64,000 nt of DNA, taken from Sphingomonas yabuuchiae. Its GTDB lineage: Bacteria > Pseudomonadota > Alphaproteobacteria > Sphingomonadales > Sphingomonadaceae. Under the pieces are notes generated by a model. The model did no database searches. It saw nothing but the letters and a program-made list of their open reading frames with translations, and was not told the origin of the DNA. Location of the stretch: positions 434,001 to 498,000 of the forward strand of contig NZ_JACHNX010000002.1 of the NCBI RefSeq assembly GCF_014199595.1, written 5' to 3'. Position numbers and translations under genes: made by a program. This document shows, piece by piece, positions 56,831 through 64,000 of this stretch (the first letter of the stretch is position 1; each line of letters opens with the position of its first letter).

Positions 56831-58426
56831 TCATGTCCTGCGCAATGCCCGCGCAGCCCCCTCGCTCGCGACACGGCGCCCGAGCATAGTGACTTGGCGA
56901 CGCGCCGACTGAATGCCGCCTTCCTGCCATCCCGGCGTCTGGCTAAGGGCGGCTCCCGCGAAATAGATCCGCCCTTCCGGCTCCTGCAAAAAGCGGAAGG
57001 CGGGCGTATCGATATGCCCCTCTTGGCGACCATTTGCGCTGCCCGCATTCCAGTCGGGCCATGGCCCCAGGCTGAAGGGGATTTTGTGCCAATTGACCGC
57101 AAGGCCATTGACACAGTCTGCGCCATGTCCGGGATGCAACCGGTCGATCACGCCACGCGAAAAGGCGATTTGCTCCGCGATCGGCCGCTTTTCGAATTCT
57201 GCGGCGACCGGCCCGGAGCTGTAGCAGCCGAGAATCATCCCGCGCTCGCTATGCAGGCCTGCGGACGGATACCAGACCAGGGTGGTCGGCCCACCGACGA
57301 AGGACAGGCCGCCATAGATTTGCTCCTGCTCCCAAAAGCGCGGACTTTCGAACGCTACCTTGTTGGAATAATCATATTTTACGCTTTCTACCGTCTGCTT
57401 CAGTCGCGGTGAAAAGTTGGTGTCGATCTTGGCCAGTACCGGGAACGGGATCGTGCAGATCAGGTAATCGGCGCTGACCCGGCTCACCACAGCGCTGCTG
57501 CGATCGCGATAGACGACCTCGACGCCCGCATGCTGCTGACGGATTTGCGTCACTTCGGCTCCCAGCAACGGGGGGCGACGAAGATGGCGTGCGAAGCCGG
57601 CATGGATACGATCCATGCCGCCCACCGGCTCGAACATCGTTGCCTGCATGTAGAGATTGTCTTCGAACAGCGTCATCGGCAGGCGCTGATTGGCCAGCAA
57701 CTGCTCCAGCGGCAGCGCCGTAGAGGGTGATGCGAACGTGACCCCCGCCCCCGGTGCATTTCCGAAACCGGAGCGCTCCGTCCCCTTGAAGCCGCCGGTC
57801 GCGTCCAAATCGCCATAGGCCTTGAGGAAAGGCGTCAGCCGCTCGCGATCGGCCGCCGTCAGTTCACGATCAAGCGACCCCTGGTTGATCGCCTTGGCCA
57901 ACAGTTCCGCGATCCGGCCACGCATGTCGTTGATCGCGGTGCGCATCCGGATTTTCGACCCGTCGTCGCCCATGATGTAAGCGGAACGGCTGGAATTGAC
58001 CTCCACCTCCATCGGCACGCCGAACTGCTTGGCATAGCCGAGCAAGCCCTGATGAAAGCTCGGAATCCGCGCCGGGCCGGCATTGAAGTAGATACCGTCG
58101 GAGAACCGAGCAGTCTGCGTAGCCTCACCGACCATTTCGATCCGGTCGCCGTCGCGAACCGTCCAGGCGCGCCCCCCGACTCGATCGCGCGCTTCCAGCA
58201 AGGTGACGAGGAAACCGGCCTGTTCCAGTTCATAGGCGGCCACCAGACCCGCGATACCGGCCCCCAGCACCACCACATGCCGGCCGTGACCAACCTCCGT
58301 CGGCAAGGGCACCCAATACTCGGCATGGGCGAAACCTGCCATGCCCAAAGCCTGCATGGCCCCCATCATGGGGCCAAGCCCCGCCAACATTCCCAGCTTA
58401 CCGAGTACCGTGCGCCGTGTCGCCAT
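56831..58426 (-). CDS. Tat-exported flavin amine/L-amino-acid oxidase
   Basis: 531 residues. N-terminus MATRRTVLGKLG then a hydrophobic stretch to GFAHA is a Tat-like signal (twin Arg 4-5), so the FAD enzyme is exported folded. The dinucleotide fold is VVVLGAGIAGLVAAYELEQAG (GxGxxG 55-60, Glu78), then RDRVGGRAWT; the C-terminus has GRIYFAGAALSQTPGWQEGGIQSA. This is the monoamine/L-amino-acid-oxidase family; such enzymes release imine, H2O2 and ammonia. ATG 58426 is chosen because upstream codons are not signal-like. A TetR-type palindrome lies about 140 bp upstream. Downstream on the strand: TBDR and periplasmic RidA. Confidence 0.88.
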   Translation of the reverse strand: MATRRTVLGKLGMLAGLGPMMGAMQALGMAGFAHAEYWVPLPTEVGHGRHVVVLGAGIAGLVAAYELEQAGFLVTLLEARDRVGGRAWTVRDGDRIEMVGEATQTARFSDGIYFNAGPARIPSFHQGLLGYAKQFGVPMEVEVNSSRSAYIMGDDGSKIRMRTAINDMRGRIAELLAKAINQGSLDRELTAADRERLTPFLKAYGDLDATGGFKGTERSGFGNAPGAGVTFASPSTALPLEQLLANQRLPMTLFEDNLYMQATMFEPVGGMDRIHAGFARHLRRPPLLGAEVTQIRQQHAGVEVVYRDRSSAVVSRVSADYLICTIPFPVLAKIDTNFSPRLKQTVESVKYDYSNKVAFESPRFWEQEQIYGGLSFVGGPTTLVWYPSAGLHSERGMILGCYSSGPVAAEFEKRPIAEQIAFSRGVIDRLHPGHGADCVNGLAVNWHKIPFSLGPWPDWNAGSANGRQEGHIDTPAFRFLQEPEGRIYFAGAALSQTPGWQEGGIQSARRQVTMLGRRVASEGAARALRRT

Positions 58427-58562
58427 AGCTACCCCATTCCCCTTGGCTCGAACGCTGAACAGGGCGGCGGTACGAAACCGCCACCACGCCATCAGCATCC
58501 TCTTCAGCGTCAGGATCACAGGTCGCGGGCAGCCACCCAAAGGGTAGACACGCAACTTTCGG

Positions 58563-58585
58563 TCACTCACTCGATCGGTGAGTGA
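58563..58585. promoter_or_regulatory. TetR-type palindrome upstream of amine oxidase
   Basis: TCACTCAC (58563-58570) and GTGAGTGA (58578-58585) are perfect arms around TCGATCG. Size and the ...ACTC-GATC-GAGT... layout resemble operators of TetR-family repressors. It lies 137 bp before the oxidase ATG on the minus strand. No TetR gene is in the window. Confidence 0.6.
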
Positions 58586-59051
58586 TTCGAAATGAAAACT
58601 AATCTTCATGAAACTGCAACTTGTTTGTGAATACGCGTTGGCAGAAATTCGAGCCGGATAGCGATCGCGATTACGATGGGCGCGCCTGGGGGGAAGTTGG
58701 CGGCGAGGCGGACGTAGCGGGTGGCAAACCGCACGGCCGGTTGGAACCGCCGCCTATGTCGGGAGGCAACACATTCGACCAGCCCCCTCGACAGACTCAG
58801 GACAGGCTTGCTCGTACGCCCATCATGCGAGCGCCCCGTGGATCAGGCGGCCCATTTTCCGATCAAGCGCCGGGCGTTGCGCTTTTATAAGCTTAATCGC
58901 GGTATTTTCAGTGACCACGCCAGCCTTGACCGGCACGTCGAGCAATTTGAGCCAAAAGCTACGGCACTACGAGCGAATTCTTTAACCGCCGCCCACGCCT
59001 AATTACAACCTGGAATGACGCCGTGCCTCACTCCTTCCAATCACTTGCTAT

Positions 59052-59071
59052 AAATACGAAATTTCGTATTT
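59052..59071. promoter_or_regulatory. Perfect 20-bp palindrome upstream of M16 peptidase
   Basis: AAATACGAAATTTCGTATTT, self-complementary over all 20 bp, about 160 bp before the peptidase ATG in AT-rich DNA. A likely binding site for a dimeric regulator; cannot be assigned. Confidence 0.55.
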
Positions 59072-59229
59072 CGACACACATATCAAAATTCCATCGTGCA
59101 ATTTCACTACTCATGACACCATATTTAATAATCATATTTACAAATAGCCCTTGAGTTTCACCCAAAACAGCATCAACCATTTCAAAAAGGATTTCGGGCG
59201 TAACAAATTCCAAGTCAGGCCACTAAGTC

Positions 59230-62103
59230 ATGATGATTATTACGCGCGGCATGTACCTCACCCTATCGCTTATGGCCTCGACATCGGCTCTGGCACAGGC
59301 GCCTGCCACGAAGCCGATCATCAGCCAGAGCCTGCCGACGTCGTGGCAGAACGCCGGGAGCGAAATTCCGCTGGATCCGGCGTGGCGTACCGGCATCCTT
59401 CCCAATGGCCTCCGCTTCGCCGTACGCCGCGGAACGCAGCCCCCCGGCACTATCTCGGTACGGATCAGGGTCGCTGACGGCGCGCTGATGGAAACCGACG
59501 AGCAGCAGGGCTGGACCCATATGCTCGAGCACATGGTGTTCCGTGGCACCGACCATTTCGCGGATGGCGAAGGCATCAAGATATGGCAGCGTCTCGGCGC
59601 CAGCTTCGGTAGCGACACCAATGCCTTCACCACGCTGACCGCCACGACCTTCGTCCTCGACCTGCCGAAGAATGATGGCACGTCCTATGATCAGGCGATG
59701 GCCGTGCTGGCCGAGATGATGAGCCGTGCGACGATCGATCCGGTCGCGCTGGCGACCGAGCGCAAGGTCGTGCTGGCGGAACGCGCGTTGCGGATGCCGC
59801 CAATGGCCGAGAAGGTGAAGCAGATCGCCAATCCGCTGCTTTTGGCGGGGACCAAGGCGGCAGACCGCGACGTCATCGGGTCGGAGGCGACGCTGGATGC
59901 GGCCAGTGCCGAGCGGCTAAAGGCCTATTACAAACGCTGGTACCGGCCGTCGCGCACCGTGGTCGTCGTGGCCGGCGATGCCGATCCCGCCATGCTGGAA
60001 GCGGGCGTGCGCCGCGCTTTTGGGGACTGGTCTGCCTCGGGGAGCGAACCGAGCGAGCCCGATTACGGCGCCCCCGTCCGCCCGGCAAAGCCTGCAGCGG
60101 TCGTCACCGACCCCTTGATCCCCAACAGCTTCCAGCTGGCCTATGTCACGCCGCATGACGATCGTCCCTGGACGGTGTCGCGTCAGCAGCGGCAATATCT
60201 CGACTGGATCGCGGTCGGCATTCTGAACGCCCGTCTGGGGACGGAGGCGCAAAAGGGCGAGGCGGTCGTCAATGCCGGGGTGGCCCTCAATGCCAGCCGT
60301 CATGTTCAAGATCAACTGACCGTAGGTGTCGTTCCCAAACCCGGCGCATGGAAGGCGGCGCTGGACACGGCCTATGGCGTGCTGAACGGTGCGATCGCGT
60401 CTCCCCCGACCCAGGCGGAGATCGACCAACAGGTGACCTTCGTCACCAAGATGCTCGACCGCCGGATCGCGGAGCAGGATACCCGCACGTCAGCCGATTT
60501 GGCGAACAGCTTCATCGGCGACGTCGACCAGGGAGACGTGTCCGGGCCAAGCACGTTCTACCGCGACCTCTTCTTCGCGCAGCAAAAGGCATTCACGCCG
60601 ACGACCGTGCAAGCCGCCATCCGACGCCTTCTGTCCCCCGATCCCCGGCTCATCGTGTACAGCTCGACGCCGGTTGTGGGCGGGGACGCGGCGGTACAGA
60701 CGGCTCTTGCCGGTGCCAGACAGGTGGCCGCCAGTCGCGAGGCGGCCGTTCGCACCGTGTCGTTCGATGACCTGAAGCTATCCGGTCATCCGGCCACCGT
60801 CGCCTCGACATCGATCGTGCCGGGTCTGGACGTGGAGCGCGTCCTGTTCTCCAACGGCGTCGAACTGGATCTCAAGCGGACGGCTTTCGAAAAGGACAAG
60901 ATCCGCGTCAGTGTGCTGATCGGGCATGGCGTGCTGGGCGAACGTCCCAACGATCCGGGCCTCATATGGACGAACGGCGCCTTGCTGGCGAGCGGCTATG
61001 GTGGCCTTTCCCCCGACGAACTGACCCGCCTTCTGTCGGGGCGAGCGGTCGGGTTCGGGATCGGGACCGCCCTGAACGGGGTGTTGCTGCGTGGCGATAG
61101 CGACCGAAACGATGTCGCCGACATGTTCCGGCTGATGACGGTCGCCATGACACAGATGAACTATCGACCTGCCCCGCTGGCGCGGCTGAAGGACGCGACG
61201 AACGCCGCCTATCAGGCTATCTACAATCAACCTGGGGCGGTGTTCTCCGCATTCGCCACTCCCTATCTGTTTGGCGGCGATACGCGTTTCCGGGCGACAC
61301 CGCCGATCGCCGAGGTCGACGCGGTGACGCTGCCCGCATTCCAGTCCTATTGGCAGCAGCGGCTGAACCAGGGGCCGGTAAAGGTAGGAGTTGTCGGCGA
61401 CTTTGATCGGGACGCGATCATCGCGGCGGTCGCCAAAAGCTTCGGCACCCTGCCCTCCCGCGAGAATGTGCCATTGGATGCGGCGCAGCGCGCGGTGTCC
61501 GCGTCCTTGCCTGCCGCCGATCCTGTCGTCCTTCGGCATCGCGGCGACCCCACACAGGCGATGGTGGCACGCATATGGCCGACGCAGGGACTGTTCGATG
61601 ACGTCACGACCGGACGGGCGCTCGAACTTGCGGCAAGCCTGATCCAGACCCGCCTGACCGAAGATTTCCGCGAAACCCAGGGCGGCAGCTATGCGCCGTT
61701 CGTCAGCTATAATTACGGCGGCGGCGACATTCCGCATTACGGTGCCCTCGTCGCCGGCGCCCAGCTTCGAACCGACCGGATGGCCGACTTTGAGGCGGCG
61801 CTGACGGCCGTCATCACGGATATCGCCGCGCACGGCCCGGATGCCGATGCCTTTGCCCGCGCGAAGGCGACAACGGTGGGCGCCATCGAGCGCGCGACAA
61901 AGGGCAACGACTTTTGGGCTGGCCTCATCATGGCGAACTTGGACAATCCGGCGGAAGTCGCCGCAATCCGGGACGGCGTGACCAGCCGACAGGCCGTGAC
62001 GCCCGAGCAGGTCCGAGCCGCAGTCCGTCGCTTTGCCGCCCCATCCGCCCCGTCATTTGAAATCAAGGTCCTGCCGGAGTTGAAAACTCAGCTAAAACGC
62101 TAG
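59230..62103 (+). CDS. Secreted M16 (insulinase/pitrilysin) zinc peptidase
   Basis: 957 residues, two-half single chain as in pitrilysin. Signal peptide (LMASTSALAQ). Inverted zinc motif HMLEH (His97, Glu100, His101) and the third ligand Glu in ATERKVVLAERALR about 75 residues later are intact in the N-terminal half; the C-terminal half is the inactive clamp. Expected to degrade peptides in the periplasm. ATG 59230 lacks a clear ribosome site. Together with the divergent oxidase, TBDR and RidA it suggests a peptide-to-amino-acid scavenging set. Confidence 0.9.
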   Translation: MMIITRGMYLTLSLMASTSALAQAPATKPIISQSLPTSWQNAGSEIPLDPAWRTGILPNGLRFAVRRGTQPPGTISVRIRVADGALMETDEQQGWTHMLEHMVFRGTDHFADGEGIKIWQRLGASFGSDTNAFTTLTATTFVLDLPKNDGTSYDQAMAVLAEMMSRATIDPVALATERKVVLAERALRMPPMAEKVKQIANPLLLAGTKAADRDVIGSEATLDAASAERLKAYYKRWYRPSRTVVVVAGDADPAMLEAGVRRAFGDWSASGSEPSEPDYGAPVRPAKPAAVVTDPLIPNSFQLAYVTPHDDRPWTVSRQQRQYLDWIAVGILNARLGTEAQKGEAVVNAGVALNASRHVQDQLTVGVVPKPGAWKAALDTAYGVLNGAIASPPTQAEIDQQVTFVTKMLDRRIAEQDTRTSADLANSFIGDVDQGDVSGPSTFYRDLFFAQQKAFTPTTVQAAIRRLLSPDPRLIVYSSTPVVGGDAAVQTALAGARQVAASREAAVRTVSFDDLKLSGHPATVASTSIVPGLDVERVLFSNGVELDLKRTAFEKDKIRVSVLIGHGVLGERPNDPGLIWTNGALLASGYGGLSPDELTRLLSGRAVGFGIGTALNGVLLRGDSDRNDVADMFRLMTVAMTQMNYRPAPLARLKDATNAAYQAIYNQPGAVFSAFATPYLFGGDTRFRATPPIAEVDAVTLPAFQSYWQQRLNQGPVKVGVVGDFDRDAIIAAVAKSFGTLPSRENVPLDAAQRAVSASLPAADPVVLRHRGDPTQAMVARIWPTQGLFDDVTTGRALELAASLIQTRLTEDFRETQGGSYAPFVSYNYGGGDIPHYGALVAGAQLRTDRMADFEAALTAVITDIAAHGPDADAFARAKATTVGAIERATKGNDFWAGLIMANLDNPAEVAAIRDGVTSRQAVTPEQVRAAVRRFAAPSAPSFEIKVLPELKTQLKR

Positions 62104-62253
62104 CGGCAAGCCCTAAATATGGGCCTTGATGCTGACAGTAGAGATTCCCGGATCATAGCGCCTTTTCTTAGGAGCTATCGAACACTTCCCTTGAACTACT
62201 ATCGCTGGAATGCGGAAGTATGAAGGTCGAAACTGGCCTGGCCGCCGGGGCGG

Positions 62254-62835
62254 TCATCCACAAATCGGTCGTGCGACGACGACATGCCATCGTCTTTGAC
62301 GACGCACCGTCTCGGCTTTCCAGGACGTGCCGGTCAGGTCGAGAAAGCGTTGCTGTATCCCGGCGGCGTGCTGCGCGAAGTCGTAATAGTCGATGCGGTG
62401 ATGCGCGAGCACCAGTCGTCCGCCCGGGCGTAGCGCCTGGGCGACGCACTTGGCGACATGCCTCATCGCTTGCGGGGGAAGATAATAGAGGAGTTCCGCG
62501 ATCACGATCGCGTCATAGTCTCTCCGTGGGAAGCGTGCAGGCAAGGCCAAGCGGATGGCGCGCGCGCGCGCGCGGTCCGCGATGGCGCGGGCCGTCAGAG
62601 CCGTACCCTCGACGGTCCCCTCCGTCGCATGAAGACGCAAGGCGCGAGCGGCCATGGCCCGACTGTTAGATCCGTTGCCGCTTCCCAGCTCCAGCACGCG
62701 GCCAAGAGGGCCTGGCCCCAGGGCATGCAGGATCGCCGCACGCTTCACGGCTTCATCGCGGTCGGAATAGGTCCGCCAGGGGTCGTCATGGGCCGCGAAT
62801 TTCTCGGCAAAACCCGTAAGATCGATAGGCCTCAT
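62254..62835 (-). CDS. SAM-dependent methyltransferase, NodS-like
   Basis: 193 residues. Motif I VLELGSGNGSNSRAMA, acidic ATEGT, and motif IV-like YDAIVIAELLYYLPPQAM, the latter close to NodS/NoeI-type N-methyltransferases. ATG overlaps the PIG-L gene stop (ATGA). Such a methyltransferase with a PIG-L deacetylase and an acyl-CoA-dehydrogenase-like protein recurs in Proteobacteria as a set likely modifying a sugar-lipid or metabolite; not characterised. Confidence 0.85.
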   Translation of the reverse strand: MRPIDLTGFAEKFAAHDDPWRTYSDRDEAVKRAAILHALGPGPLGRVLELGSGNGSNSRAMAARALRLHATEGTVEGTALTARAIADRARARAIRLALPARFPRRDYDAIVIAELLYYLPPQAMRHVAKCVAQALRPGGRLVLAHHRIDYYDFAQHAAGIQQRFLDLTGTSWKAETVRRQRRWHVVVARPICG

Positions 62836-63485
62836 CGCCTGTCCTCGACGAACTGTTCGACCGGGTGCGCGAAGACCGCGAGTTCATGACGCGCGATCGC
62901 AAAGCCGTGAGGATCGTCGGTGATCGCCCCCAATTGGGTGCGATGCATCTGGATCAGCGAACGCTTCGCCGCCGCCCCGCCCGCCAGCGTAACGGTCCGG
63001 CCTCGGGCGACCCTCGCGCGTTGGGGCGGCCAGACCTGATAGGTCATGCGTCGTCCGGCGAACCGAGTATCCCAAAGCGCCGCCGCCACGGCCCGGTGAT
63101 CGGGATGCGCATCGGTCATGGCGGGGCCGACGAGCATGTCCAAATCCCGGCTCTGACATATTGCCCGGTTCAGCAGTTGGCGACACAGCTCCGGTCGCGC
63201 GGAAAGCCCGCCATCGGGCAGCCCCAAAAAGGTCACATGATCACGTGTCACCCCCAGACGGCGAAGCGCCAACAGGCTTTCCCGGCTCCGCGCGGCAATC
63301 AGCCGGTCGGGAGGCCATGCGGCACTGTCGGGATGCGAGGCGGCGCCATTGCTGACCACGATAACCCGAACCATGCTGCCCTGCCGCCGCAAGGCCTGTA
63401 TCACGCCAGCGGCCCCGATGACCTCGTCATCGGGATGGGGCGCGACGACCACCGCGCGGCGAACGGCTTTGAGATTCAGCTTCAC
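62832..63485 (-). CDS. PIG-L family deacetylase
   Basis: 217 residues. Zinc site APHPDDEVIG (His17, Asp19, Asp20) and the later DAHPDHRAVAAALWDTRF (His of the third ligand) are intact; removes N-acetyl groups from GlcNAc-type substrates. Overlaps the acyl-CoA-dehydrogenase gene stop (ATGA) and the methyltransferase start (ATGA), so the three are one operon. Deacetylation followed by N-methylation (NodS-like) is a plausible order, by analogy. Confidence 0.9.
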   Translation of the reverse strand: MKLNLKAVRRAVVVAPHPDDEVIGAAGVIQALRRQGSMVRVIVVSNGAASHPDSAAWPPDRLIAARSRESLLALRRLGVTRDHVTFLGLPDGGLSARPELCRQLLNRAICQSRDLDMLVGPAMTDAHPDHRAVAAALWDTRFAGRRMTYQVWPPQRARVARGRTVTLAGGAAAKRSLIQMHRTQLGAITDDPHGFAIARHELAVFAHPVEQFVEDRR

Positions 63486-64000
63486 AAGGTTGGCACCAAC
63501 AGACCCTGTCGAACCGCGCGACCGATGCGGAGCCTTTGGGCGTCGGGGGCGGGTTGGCGGAGATAGACCGCCAGATCGCTGAGCATGGCCGACAGAGGAT
63601 GGCCATGAAATTGGCCAGCCAGCCCCACCGCCTCGCGCGCGACGACCATCGCCCGCTCGGCCGCAGCGGTCACCGCCAGTCGGGCCGCCGCCACACGCGC
63701 CAGGCGCGGTTCACCGCCCCGGTCCACATCCTGAAACCACAGCCGCGCCGTCCGCCGCACGGTGGCGGCCGCACCATCGGCCAGTGCGAACAGCTCGGCC
63801 ATCCGGGCGGCCTGGAAGGGGTCGTCGGAGCGCCCCGTCTTCACCAGATGATCGCGGCTAAGGTCGCAGATGCCCGCCACCCCGCCCGCATGAACCGCCA
63901 CGAAACGCAGCGCGCCGCCGCTGAAAAAGGGTTCGCGCGCATAGCTGTCAGGCTGGCCGATCCGATCCGCGTCGGTGATCGGTGCATGATCCCAGCGCAC
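63482..64000 (-). CDS. Acyl-CoA dehydrogenase-like protein, 5' end outside window
   Basis: The C-terminal 172 residues are visible; the frame is open at the window edge. RMAELFALADGAAATVRRTARLW, RLAVTAAAERAMVVAREAVGLAGQFHGHPLSAMLSDLAVYLRQ are the helical C-terminal domain of the acyl-CoA dehydrogenase fold. The N-terminal part and flavin sites are not seen. Overlaps the PIG-L gene (ATGA), consistent with an operon. Confidence 0.7.
   Translation of the reverse strand: MRWDHAPITDADRIGQPDSYAREPFFSGGALRFVAVHAGGVAGICDLSRDHLVKTGRSDDPFQAARMAELFALADGAAATVRRTARLWFQDVDRGGEPRLARVAAARLAVTAAAERAMVVAREAVGLAGQFHGHPLSAMLSDLAVYLRQPAPDAQRLRIGRAVRQGLLVPTL

Larger units (their letters stand above)
58427..59229. 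other. 800-bp divergent regulatory region (oxidase / M16 peptidase)
   Basis: Between the divergent oxidase and peptidase starts. It contains two strong palindromes (58563-58585 and 59052-59071), a GC-rich middle, and AT-rich DNA from about 59030 to 59220. A 61-codon frame at 59028-59213 on the minus strand begins with TTG without a ribosome site and is not called. Unusually long for this gene-dense window. Confidence 0.55.

Noticed and set aside
58427..58609. 61-residue N-terminal extension of the amine oxidase frame
   Set aside because: The internal ATG at 58426 begins a good Tat-like signal; the extension would bury it and covers the TetR-like palindrome.
58770..58815. Sequence resembling short dispersed repeats of sphingomonads (cgacagactcaggaca)
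   Set aside because: Only one copy seen in this window, so repeat status cannot be supported.
59028..59213. 61-codon minus-strand frame with natural-looking composition
   Set aside because: Begins with TTG, has no ribosome site, sits in AT-rich regulatory DNA and overlaps the 20-bp palindrome; no family recognised.

Overview
The window looks like chromosome of a GC-rich alphaproteobacterium of the Sphingomonadaceae, most likely Sphingomonas. This rests on GC-rich codon use, six TonB-dependent outer-membrane receptors (TBDRs) in 64 kb, a TBDR/DUF6445/tryptophan-halogenase cassette, and a HWE/HisKA_2-type sensor kinase. Genus is inferred from gene content; there is no rRNA to confirm it. I saw no tRNA, rRNA, CRISPR array, insertion sequence or phage module. 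The first and last genes run off the window.

Left part (1-5.1 kb): the end of a TupA-like ATP-grasp gene; a GDSL lipoprotein esterase divergent from a YbbA/YbbP-type ABC transporter (the E. coli tesA-ybbAP layout); and a DUF427 gene.

Gluconate/glycan block (5.2-20.7 kb): two ~1010-residue secreted paralogues, each with two right-handed beta-helix domains and a C-terminal SMP-30/gluconolactonase-like propeller, flank a gluconate gene set (GntP permease, FadR-type GntR regulator, gluconokinase). A solo 85-residue LuxR-type HTH protein precedes the first paralogue. A 22-codon leader ORF is translationally coupled to gntP. Two convergent TBDR genes follow, separated by a strong hairpin terminator. 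The simplest reading is extracellular attack on a glucan-like or aldonate-bearing polymer, lactone opening, gluconate uptake and phosphorylation.

Middle (21-31.5 kb): a GAF protein overlapping an MHYT-GGDEF-EAL enzyme, a TBDR, a DUF2332 protein, a chemoreceptor and a membrane HisKA_2 kinase.

TldD/TldE block (31.5-42.3 kb, minus strand): a LysR gene, then a tightly packed operon: siderophore-type TBDR with an STN domain, SbmA/BacA/YddA-like ABC protein, PmbA (TldE), TldD, thioredoxin, an unknown 296-residue protein, a trxB remnant and a cysteine-desulfhydrase-like PLP enzyme. This is the best candidate for an undescribed system: uptake and processing, or synthesis, of a modified peptide or peptide metallophore. 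No convincing precursor gene was found.

Right part (42.4-64 kb): a double-domain GH43 enzyme; a small HNH protein and an unknown 123-residue protein; a TBDR-DUF6445-flavin-halogenase cassette with an intrinsic terminator after the TBDR; a periplasmic RidA, TBDR and Tat-exported flavin amine oxidase on the minus strand, divergent from a secreted M16 peptidase across an 800-bp region with two near-perfect palindromes; and finally an overlapping acyl-CoA-dehydrogenase-like / PIG-L deacetylase / SAM-methyltransferase set.
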